DNA from: Terriglobia bacterium
GTDB lineage: Bacteria; Acidobacteriota; Terriglobia; JAIQFV01
Length of the DNA stretch: 36,207 nt
Direction of reading: 5' to 3'
NCBI GenBank assembly: GCA_020072965.1
Contig: JAIQFY010000052.1
Span: 1-36,207 of the forward strand
Shown here one piece after another: positions 7,317-14,044 of the stretch. Each line of letters starts with the position of its first letter. Position 1 is the first letter of the stretch. The notes under the pieces were generated by a model that was not told the origin of the DNA, did no database searches, and was given only the letters and a program-made list of their open reading frames with translations. Both the position numbers and the translations under genes were made by a program.

Positions 7317-7353
7317 TTGACAATATGGTCAGGCGACTGTACAGTAATGTACA
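7317..7353 (+). promoter_or_regulatory. Toxin-antitoxin promoter and candidate operator
   Basis: A sigma70-type promoter, TTGACA (7317-7322), 17 bases, TACAGT (7340-7345), lies just before the antitoxin gene. The -10 box is overlapped by TGTACA (7338-7343), repeated at 7348-7353, giving TGTACAgtaaTGTACA. Two palindromic half-sites over the -10 fit self-repression by the antitoxin. A strong ribosome site, ggaggagg (7359-7366), follows. Confidence 0.65.
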
Positions 7354-7374
7354 TTTCTGGAGGAGGACCAGGTC

Positions 7375-7605
7375 ATGAAGACCGTCACGTTCACGGAATT
7401 TCGCAAAAGCGCCTCAAGTCTGATTTCCGATGTGGAGAGCGGTGAGGTGGTGGTCATCTTGCGGCATGGCAGGCCTGTCGCGGAGATCTTGCCTTATGAC
7501 ACGGGAGAAGCCAGGGAACCGTCGTGGAAGATGCCGGGGCTCAAGCTGGCCGTGAAGGGTGCCGGTCTGTCGAGAGCCATTCTCAAAGAGCGTGAGGCAT
7601 CGTGA
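7375..7605 (+). CDS. Phd/YefM-type antitoxin
   Basis: A 76-residue antitoxin. The N-terminal half matches the Phd/YefM DNA-binding fold: MKTVTFTEFRKSASSLISDV (1-20), then GEVVVILRHGRPVAEILPY (about 23-41). The C-terminal half (about 45-76) is the flexible toxin-wrapping part. It is encoded one base ahead of the PIN toxin gene. It should bind the operator overlapping its own promoter and neutralise the toxin by direct contact. The ggaggagg ribosome site is strong, as expected when antitoxin must be made in excess. Confidence 0.85.
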   Translation: MKTVTFTEFRKSASSLISDVESGEVVVILRHGRPVAEILPYDTGEAREPSWKMPGLKLAVKGAGLSRAILKEREAS

Positions 7606-7606
7606 C

Positions 7607-8026
7607 ATGAAGACACTCTTTGACTCCTCGGCCTTTGCGAAGCGCTATACGGACGAAGAAGGCAGCGAGAAGGTGGATAAGATTTGCCGGGAAACGTCCA
7701 TCCTCGGGCTCAGTGTCCTCTGCGTTCCGGAGATCATTTCAGCGTTGAACCGGGGAGTAAGAGAGAAGCGGGTATCCGCCCGGGACTACCTCGTTGCAAA
7801 GAGCCGGTTGTCGGAGGATGTGGCTGATGCCGTCATGATCAACCTCACCCCCGCGGTAATCGCCCGATCGACCTTCCTTTTGGAAACCAACGTGTTACGA
7901 GCCATGGATGCGCTCCATGTCGCTTGCGCACTGGAGTGGGGTGCGGAACTCTTCGTCACCTGCGATGAGCGTCAAATCAAAGCGGCACGGAAGGCTGGGC
8001 TTCGGACCCGGCATATCAAGCCCTGA
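7607..8026 (+). CDS. PIN-domain toxin (VapC-like ribonuclease)
   Basis: A 139-residue PIN-domain protein. The expected acidic metal-binding residues are visible: Asp6 in LFDSSAF, Glu42 in VPEIISAL, Asp101 in MDALHVACAL and Asp120 in TCDERQ. PIN toxins of this class cut specific RNAs, often tRNA or rRNA, with Mg2+ or Mn2+. The ATG at 7607 lies one base after the antitoxin stop, which supports this start over an upstream in-frame ATG at 7559. All catalytic positions are intact, so the toxin is probably active. Confidence 0.85.
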   Translation: MKTLFDSSAFAKRYTDEEGSEKVDKICRETSILGLSVLCVPEIISALNRGVREKRVSARDYLVAKSRLSEDVADAVMINLTPAVIARSTFLLETNVLRAMDALHVACALEWGAELFVTCDERQIKAARKAGLRTRHIKP

Positions 8027-8073
8027 TGACCGGAGGTATTCGGGGAGGGGCTGTCAATTCACGGAGGGGTTTG

Positions 8074-8493
8074 ATGAGAATCACCGCCCGCGTTGAGAAT
8101 GGTCGGAACCGGCATCAGGTGGCTTTGGCAACGAACGATCGTATGCAATCCATCCCCATTCCTCCCAAGCCCGACGAATTCGGCTCGAGCGTCAATGGAG
8201 GAGAGTTGCTGTTTTTGGCCCTGGCCACGTGCTACCGCAATGACATCTACCGCGAAGGCGCCAAGAGGGGGATAGCCGTCGAGAGGGTAGAGGTTGAAGT
8301 GACCGGCGATTTTGAGACCGAGGGAGCCGCTGCCACGAATGTCACTTACCGCCCTCGAGTGATGGCCAAGACAAGCGAGGAGTCAATCCGGGAGCTCATG
8401 GTCCACACTGATCGGGTGGCAGAGATCCACAATACCCTGAGAACCGCAACACCCGTTACGCTCAGCCGCGTGGAAGCGGTTCGGGTGGATTGA
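8074..8493 (+). CDS. OsmC-family protein with a single cysteine
   Basis: A 139-residue OsmC/Ohr-family protein. The markers are GGELLFLALATCYRNDIYRE (about 48-67) and the beta-alpha pattern after it (VERVEVEVTGDFE, then TYRPRVMAKTSEESIREL). Classical OsmC and Ohr proteins reduce organic hydroperoxides with two cysteines. Here the first is present (ATCYRND), but the second is missing: the usual Cys-Pro stretch reads VAEIHNTLRTATPV. So either it uses one cysteine or it is not a peroxidase. ATG 8074 follows a strong ggagggg site and is preferred over an ATG at 8026 that overlaps the toxin stop. Confidence 0.8.
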   Translation: MRITARVENGRNRHQVALATNDRMQSIPIPPKPDEFGSSVNGGELLFLALATCYRNDIYREGAKRGIAVERVEVEVTGDFETEGAAATNVTYRPRVMAKTSEESIRELMVHTDRVAEIHNTLRTATPVTLSRVEAVRVD

Positions 8494-8772
8494 ATTCATC
8501 GGTGAACACGGTTCAACGAACACACGCGGCTCCCCCTTCGGCGTGGTCCATGCGGTCAGGGCATGAGTCCTTCCGCCAAAAGCCTTGCGTAACGACCTTC
8601 CCGGTCGGTCAATTCTCCCCACCGCGACCTGACTCCAGCGGACATTTCAATTGCTGTCTGCACCGGACCCATCAGGTGCTAACGACATGGCTCTGACATC
8701 CACTTGCCCGAACGTGCAACCTGTGTTTTAATGACGCTGGCAAATTCCAAACCTCAAGAATTCGATCGCAAT

Positions 8773-9504
8773 ATGGCGGCGAAAGTTCAACTGTTCATCA
8801 CATGCCTCGCGGAGCAGTTCTTCCCCGGAGTACTCGAGCGGATGGTTGAGTTGCTGGAGCGCCTTGATGTGCAGGTGGAGTTTCCGGAAGAGCAAACCTG
8901 TTGCGGCCAACCCTTCTTCAACAGCGGTTTTCAGAGTGAAGCGCGCCAGGTGGCCCGCAAATGGCTGGACATCTTTGCGCGCACGGAAGGCTTCATTGTT
9001 TCTCCTTCAGGATCCTGTGTCGACCTCGTCCGCCATCATTATCCGGAGCTTTTTCCTGCCGGAACCCCTGAGCATGCCCGCGCTCTCGAAGTCACCTCTC
9101 GCGTGCGAGAGTTCAGCGAGTTCCTGGTCAAAGAACTCCACGTCACCGACCTGGAAGCTCGTTTCCCCCACAAGGTGACCTACCATGCCTCCTGTCATTT
9201 GCTGCGCGGGTTAGGCGTTTCCGAGGAACCCAAGACCCTCCTCAAGAATGTGCGCGGCCTGGAGCTGGTGCCGCTGGAAGGCGAGCAGACCTGTTGCGGT
9301 TTCGGTGGAGTGTTCAGCGTGATCTACCCTGAAGTCAGCAGGTCCATGATGGAAGATAAAATCCGCGCGATTGAAGCAAGCGGCGCTGAAGCCGTGGTCG
9401 CCTGCGACGCGGGATGCCTGATGAATATTGCCGGCGGCATGAGGAAGGCCGGATCGCGACTGAAAGCCTTACATCTCATTGAAGTTTTGACTGCGGGACA
9501 GTAA
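8773..9504 (+). CDS. lutA: L-lactate oxidation iron-sulfur subunit LutA (LldE)
   Basis: A 243-residue CCG-domain protein of the LutA/LldE/YkgE family, part of the LutABC complex that oxidises L-lactate to pyruvate. Both cysteine-rich motifs are present: EEQTCCGQPFFNSG (CCG at 43-45) and GEQTCCGFGG (CCG at 174-176), with partner cysteines at 82, 141, 211 and 215 (VACDAGCLMNI). These bind Fe-S or heterodisulfide-reductase-like clusters. The family normally starts just before the strand V-Q-L-F-I-T-C, so ATG 8773 is chosen over an ATG at 8731 and a TTG at 8704. It leads the lutABC-lctP-D-LDH run. The 279-base gap before it shows no clear promoter. Confidence 0.9.
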   Translation: MAAKVQLFITCLAEQFFPGVLERMVELLERLDVQVEFPEEQTCCGQPFFNSGFQSEARQVARKWLDIFARTEGFIVSPSGSCVDLVRHHYPELFPAGTPEHARALEVTSRVREFSEFLVKELHVTDLEARFPHKVTYHASCHLLRGLGVSEEPKTLLKNVRGLELVPLEGEQTCCGFGGVFSVIYPEVSRSMMEDKIRAIEASGAEAVVACDAGCLMNIAGGMRKAGSRLKALHLIEVLTAGQ

Positions 9505-9562
9505 TCCTTCACAACACCGGGACATGTCCATTGCTCCGGGCCGATCTACACAGGTGTCGTAG

Positions 9563-10996
9563 ATGAACCCCAGCTCAGCCCCGATTGATTTCCGGACCAA
9601 TACACAGCGGGTGCCCCGACAGATCGTGACGTCGGTTCGCAAGGCGACCACCCGGTTCCTGGGAACGCGTGCCGGAGTCGTGGGTCAAGTTGAAAACTGG
9701 GAGGAGTTGAGGGAAGCAGGACATAACATTCGTCTCCATGCGATCAACCATCTCGACCACTACCTCGAACAGATGGAGCGGCGCGTTACCGAGGCCGGCG
9801 GTCATGTCCATTGGGCGAGCACGGCGGCAGAGGCCCGCGAGATCGTCCTTTCGATCGCCCGCCAGCATCAAGCGAAATCGGTCGTCAAAGCGAAGTCGAT
9901 GGCGACCGAGGAGATCGGCTTGAATCATTTCCTTGAGGCCGCAGGAATTCGTGCCCTGGAGACCGACCTGGGCGAGTACATCGTCCAGATGGCGGGCACC
10001 GGTCCCTCGCATATCATCGTCCCGGCCGTCCATCTGACTAAAGAAGACATCGCCGACCTGTTTTCGGAAAAGCTGCACATGGACGCCCCCGCGGATCCGA
10101 TTCGCCTGGCGGAGATCGCACGACAAAAACTGCGGCAAGAGTTTATTGCCGCCGATATGGGGATTTCGGGCGCTAATTTTCTGGTGGCGGAGACGGGCAC
10201 CGTGGTGATGGTGACCAATGAGGGCAATGGACGGATGTGCACGACCCTGCCCCGGGTCCACGTGGCGGTGGCCGGAATCGACAAGATTGTTCCGGACTGG
10301 GAAAGCCTGACCGTTCTGCTCAAGCTGTTGGCGCGCAGTGCCACCGGGCAGAAGATCACTACCTATACTTCGTTCATCACCGGACCCCGGCGTTCTGCGG
10401 CGGAGCACGGCCCGCAGGAATTTCACCTCGTCCTGCTCGACAACGGCCGCTCTCCCGCATTGCGCGATCCTCTGACGCGCGAGACCTTACTTTGCATCCG
10501 CTGTGGAGCGTGCCTGAACGTTTGTCCGGTCTACAACCACGTGGGCGGCCATGCCTATGGTTGGGTCTACTCCGGGCCGATCGGATCATTGCTGTCGCCC
10601 CAGTTGCTGGGGACGAAGCTTGCAGGGGACCTGCCTTTTGCGTCCTCTTTGTGCGGCGCCTGTGGCGACATCTGCCCTGTGAAGCTCCCTATTCCTCAAA
10701 TATTGTTGCACCTCCGTCGCCGCGTTTCAGAGGGTGATGAGATCGAACCTGCCAGATCTTCACGCTTCGCGCGATGGGGAGCCCGGGTCGGCGCCGGTGT
10801 GTTGACTCGGCCGTGGCTCTATCGCCTGACTGGTTCCGTCCTCAAGCTGGTCCAGGTTCCGTTTCGCCATGACGGTTGGCTCGCGGCGCTTCCACCGCCG
10901 CTCAATCGGTGGACGATGTCCCGGCCCCTTCCTGCATTCAACGCGCGGTTCCGGGGATGGTGGTCACAGCACCAGAGCACTGTAAAGAGAAGCTGA
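9563..10996 (+). CDS. lutB: L-lactate oxidation iron-sulfur protein LutB (LldF)
   Basis: A 477-residue LutB/LldF protein. Residues about 65-290 form the LUD domain (KSMATEEIGLNHFLEAAGI, FLVAETGTVVMVTNEGNGR). A ferredoxin-like module follows with two cluster motifs: CIRCGACLNVCP (Cys311, 314, 317, 321) and LCGACGDICP (Cys364, 367, 371). The C-terminal part is helical. It passes electrons from lactate within LutABC. The length is normal for the family. It sits 58 bases after lutA and one base before lutC, so translation of lutB and lutC is probably coupled. Confidence 0.93.
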   Translation: MNPSSAPIDFRTNTQRVPRQIVTSVRKATTRFLGTRAGVVGQVENWEELREAGHNIRLHAINHLDHYLEQMERRVTEAGGHVHWASTAAEAREIVLSIARQHQAKSVVKAKSMATEEIGLNHFLEAAGIRALETDLGEYIVQMAGTGPSHIIVPAVHLTKEDIADLFSEKLHMDAPADPIRLAEIARQKLRQEFIAADMGISGANFLVAETGTVVMVTNEGNGRMCTTLPRVHVAVAGIDKIVPDWESLTVLLKLLARSATGQKITTYTSFITGPRRSAAEHGPQEFHLVLLDNGRSPALRDPLTRETLLCIRCGACLNVCPVYNHVGGHAYGWVYSGPIGSLLSPQLLGTKLAGDLPFASSLCGACGDICPVKLPIPQILLHLRRRVSEGDEIEPARSSRFARWGARVGAGVLTRPWLYRLTGSVLKLVQVPFRHDGWLAALPPPLNRWTMSRPLPAFNARFRGWWSQHQSTVKRS

Positions 10997-10997
10997 C

Positions 10998-11636
10998 ATG
11001 AGCGACAGTCGAGAGACGATTCTGGCCAATGTCCGGGGAGCGCTGGGTCGCGCGCCGGGCGCCCCGATAGCAAACCGTCCGCCGGTCCTGGCGCCGCGCG
11101 TGGCCGGCCCTCCGGATGTGGAGATTGATCGATTGTTGAGCGAAGTCTCCGCGCTCACTGGAGTGACTCGCCGGGTGTCAAGCGGAGAAATCGATGCGGC
11201 GCTCCGGGGGTTGGTCGAATCGCAATCGGTTCGAAAAGCCACTCTGTGGAATACATCGCGGTTGGGGCAATTGGGTGTCGCCCGCCGCTTGAGTGCCCTG
11301 GGAGTTGAGGTGGTGCCTCCGGATGCCGGGGCCGCGGCCCTGGCGGACGTCGATCTGAGCATAACGGAAGCAGACTTTGCGCTGCCGGAGACCGGGACCC
11401 TGGGTTTGTTTTCCTCCCCCTCGCAGCCCCGCCAGGTTTCACTCGTGCCCCGCATTCATTTGGCGATTGTGCATCCCAGCGCCTTGCGGGCTGACCTGCA
11501 CGAGGTGTTCGCGGAGGCGAAGACACACCCGTACATGGTCTTTGTCACCGGTCCGAGCCGCACCGCCGACATCGAGTTAACGGTCACCATTGGAGTGCAT
11601 GGCCCCAAAGTATTGCACGTCTGGGTTGTGGATTGA
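10998..11636 (+). CDS. lutC: L-lactate oxidation protein LutC (LldG)
   Basis: A 212-residue LUD-domain protein, the third subunit of the LutABC system. It starts with MSDSRETILANVRGALGR, typical of LutC, and carries the domain motifs ITEADFALPETGTLGLFSS (about 119-137), FVTGPSRTADIELTVTIGVH (about 181-200) and a closing GPKVLHVWVVD. The ATG follows the lutB stop by one base. A short hairpin, AGACTT/AAGTCT (11640-11654), follows the stop and may end the lutABC transcript or trim it. Confidence 0.92.
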   Translation: MSDSRETILANVRGALGRAPGAPIANRPPVLAPRVAGPPDVEIDRLLSEVSALTGVTRRVSSGEIDAALRGLVESQSVRKATLWNTSRLGQLGVARRLSALGVEVVPPDAGAAALADVDLSITEADFALPETGTLGLFSSPSQPRQVSLVPRIHLAIVHPSALRADLHEVFAEAKTHPYMVFVTGPSRTADIELTVTIGVHGPKVLHVWVVD

Positions 11637-11993
11637 GAGAGACTTCGGAAGTCTGAACACGACGCCTGATTTTGTCCAAGGGAATTAAAGAAGACAGATC
11701 GAACTCCCGTTTTATGATTGTCATGTTGGGGTGCGAGTCCTGAACCATCTTAATGGCCTGATTCGATTCATGGCTTGATCCCGTACATTCGACTGGTTGG
11801 TTTTTCAACTGCTCCACCCAACGCCTCCCGGCCAGGGCCCGGGAGAAACAAGACTGGAGGTTCGAGATGTATCCTGATTGGAGTACCAGACCGGGACCTG
11901 CAAGTGCTCTTCGGTCCGTACCACCTCTGGCAAGAGTTCCTGATCCGGCGCTGAGGCGGGTTGTCATCGTCGGAATCGGTACAGGGAGGTGCT
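11637..11993. other. Gap between lutC and lactate permease
   Basis: A 357-base stretch with no supported gene. It holds a hairpin just after lutC (11640-11654) and a second stem, CTCCCGG/CCGGGAG (11825-11845), but no T-tract and no clear promoter boxes. A leader or promoter for the permease probably lies here, because the gap is too long for simple cotranscription without processing. Confidence 0.5.
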
Positions 11994-13796
11994 ATGTACC
12001 ATCAGAACTATAATCCCTTGGGGAGCGTGTTTCTCTCCACGCTGGTCGCCGCCATTCCGATTGTTGTGCTGCTGTACTTCATCGCCCTGCATCCCCACCG
12101 TGACAAGCAGGGTGTGAGGCATCTGGGCATCAGCGCTCCCTACGCAGCTTTTTACGGCGTCCTGGCGGCGTTCCTGGTGTCCTGTGTCGCGTTCCGAATG
12201 CCGCTCGGCTCAGCGATCTCAGCGTTTGTCCTGGGTACTTTCTCAGGGTACTTGGGAATCATCTGGATCGTGCTGGCGGCCATGTTCCTTTACACCATGA
12301 CCGTCATCACCGGGAAGTTCGAGATCGTGAAGGAGTCCATCATTCACATCTCCTTCGACCGCCGCCTCCAGGTTCTGTTGATCGCGTTCTCTTTCGGGGC
12401 GATCATCGAAGGGACCTCGGGCTTTGGGACCCCCGTGGCCATCGCCGGCGCGGTGATGGTGGGACTGGGATTCTCGCCCTTCCAATCGGCCGTCCTGAAC
12501 CTGCTGGCAAACACCGCTCCCGTCGCGTGGGGGGCCATTGGTACACCCATCGTGACGCTGGCGGCAGTGAGCGGCCTGGACCAATTAAAGTTGTCGTCCA
12601 TGGCGGGTCACCAACTCCCCTTCGTCTCGGTGCTGGTTCCCTTCTGGCTGGTCACCACCTTCGTGCTGATGGAAGGGGGAACGTGGAAAGAGGCCTGGGA
12701 GGTATGGCCCGGGACGCTGTGTTCGGGCCTATCTTTCGCTGTCATGCAGTGGTTCGCCTCCTCACACAGTGCGACACACCTGATGACCGACGTCGTCTCG
12801 GGCGTTTTTTCTGTCATCTGCACGGCGATCTTCCTGCGCTTCGTGTGGCACCCCAAGACGAGATTTTTGCTGAGGTCGGAGCGGGAGGCAGCGAAGAACA
12901 AAGCCAACGCGAAGGGTGCGGCGGCTCACGCGACTGACACCGAGTGGGAGTATCCGTACACCCTCGGCCAGACGGCGCATGCATGGACGCCCTGGGCGAT
13001 CCTCATTATCTGTTGCGCTCTTTGGGGCTTTCCGGCCAATAAAACGCGTCTGGACAAACTCTTCGCCGGAACCACGATTAAAACGACTATCCTCGGTTCC
13101 AATTTTTCCGGCCCGCTTTCCGTGCCGGTATGGGAGATGCCGGACCTCCATAAGAAGGTGCAGCGCATGCCGCCTGTGGCCCCGCCCAACGCCCCTCCGG
13201 AGGCCGCCGCATTCAGAATCAACTGGCTCTCTGCGGCAGGGACCGGGGTGTTCGTGGCAGCCCTCCTGTCGGGTTTGGTGCTGGGATTAAGCTCCAAGCA
13301 GTGGTGGGAGGCCACCGTCCGCACGCTGAAGCGGATGAAGATCCCTGTGCTGGTGATCGGGCAGGTTCTCGGGCTGGGATTCCTCACGCGGTATGCCGGC
13401 ACGGATGCCGTCCTCGGTTTGGCGTTCACCAGTGCGGGCGTTATGTACCCGTTCTTCGCGGCCTACCTTGGATGGCTCGGCGTGTTCCTGACCGGCTCGG
13501 ACACGGCTTCGAACGCACTTTTCGGCAGCTTGCAGCGGATCACCGCCCAGCAACTTCATCTCAACGAGATCCTGATCGTGGCCACCAACTCGACGGGCGG
13601 TGTGATGGGAAAGATGATCGACGCGCAGTCGATCATGGTGGCTTGTGCTGCATGCTACGACGATCCGTACGAGCGCTCGCATGCCCTCGGGCCCATCTTC
13701 CGGACGGTGTGGTGGCACTCGATCTCCGGGGCCGCGGTGATCGGTTTGATCGCTTTGCTCCAGGCCTACGTATTCACGGGCCTGATACCCAAGTAA
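11994..13796 (+). CDS. lctP: L-lactate permease (LctP/LldP family)
   Basis: A 600-residue transporter of the lactate permease family, which brings in L-lactate, D-lactate and glycolate with protons. The core motif is IIEGTSGFGTPVAIAGAVMV (about 137-156), followed by NTAPVAWGAIGTP. There are about 13-14 hydrophobic helices. The C-terminal third repeats the fold (GTDAVLGLAFTSAG, then FLTGSDTASNALFGSLQ and STGGVMGKMIDAQSI). The ATG at 11994 with acagggaggtgct before it is the clear start. An insert of about 80 polar residues (about 305-400) between helices is longer than in the enterobacterial protein. It supplies substrate to the oxidases on either side. Confidence 0.93.
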   Translation: MYHQNYNPLGSVFLSTLVAAIPIVVLLYFIALHPHRDKQGVRHLGISAPYAAFYGVLAAFLVSCVAFRMPLGSAISAFVLGTFSGYLGIIWIVLAAMFLYTMTVITGKFEIVKESIIHISFDRRLQVLLIAFSFGAIIEGTSGFGTPVAIAGAVMVGLGFSPFQSAVLNLLANTAPVAWGAIGTPIVTLAAVSGLDQLKLSSMAGHQLPFVSVLVPFWLVTTFVLMEGGTWKEAWEVWPGTLCSGLSFAVMQWFASSHSATHLMTDVVSGVFSVICTAIFLRFVWHPKTRFLLRSEREAAKNKANAKGAAAHATDTEWEYPYTLGQTAHAWTPWAILIICCALWGFPANKTRLDKLFAGTTIKTTILGSNFSGPLSVPVWEMPDLHKKVQRMPPVAPPNAPPEAAAFRINWLSAAGTGVFVAALLSGLVLGLSSKQWWEATVRTLKRMKIPVLVIGQVLGLGFLTRYAGTDAVLGLAFTSAGVMYPFFAAYLGWLGVFLTGSDTASNALFGSLQRITAQQLHLNEILIVATNSTGGVMGKMIDAQSIMVACAACYDDPYERSHALGPIFRTVWWHSISGAAVIGLIALLQAYVFTGLIPK

Positions 13797-13801
13797 CTCA
13801 A

Positions 13802-13830
13802 GGGAGGGGCAGCGCCGGGCTGCCCCTCCC
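13802..13830 (+). terminator. Terminator after lactate permease
   Basis: A perfect 12-bp stem, GGGAGGGGCAGC (13802-13813) with GCTGCCCCTCCC (13819-13830), and a 5-base loop begin six bases after the stop codon. There is little T-tract (ctcatttcc), but the stem is very stable. It should separate the permease transcript from the D-lactate dehydrogenase gene. Confidence 0.8.
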
Positions 13831-13987
13831 CTCATTTCCTCCGGCAGGGCGATTGTCATAGAGGAAAATCTCTGCATGATGTGCTCTCGCCCGTCAAGGC
13901 ACGGGTTTCCTGAGCAGAATGATTGATCCGTTCGCTCGGTTGCGTTTTCCTCCTTCCAGGGTTGGTGGTATGCTGAAATGCGGAAAG

Positions 13988-14003
13988 TTCTTTCATGAAA
14001 GAA
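13988..14003. promoter_or_regulatory. 16-bp perfect palindrome, candidate operator
   Basis: TTCTTTCATGAAAGAA is a perfect palindrome ending 41 bases before the D-lactate dehydrogenase start. Its length and position suit a dimeric repressor or activator of lactate genes. I do not see a second copy upstream of lutA or the permease, and no regulator gene is near, so the binding protein is unknown. Confidence 0.45.
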
Positions 14004-14044
14004 TATTATTCCGCTGAGCCAAACGGTTCTTCCATCACCGCGCC

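Noticed and set aside
8494-8772. Possible small gene between the OsmC-like gene and lutA
   Set aside because: The open frame has no ribosome site, family or helix pattern; the stretch is more likely the lut promoter region.
9575-10426. Long minus-strand open frame opposite lutB
   Set aside because: lutB is certain from its LUD and Fe-S motifs; the antisense frame shows no known motif.
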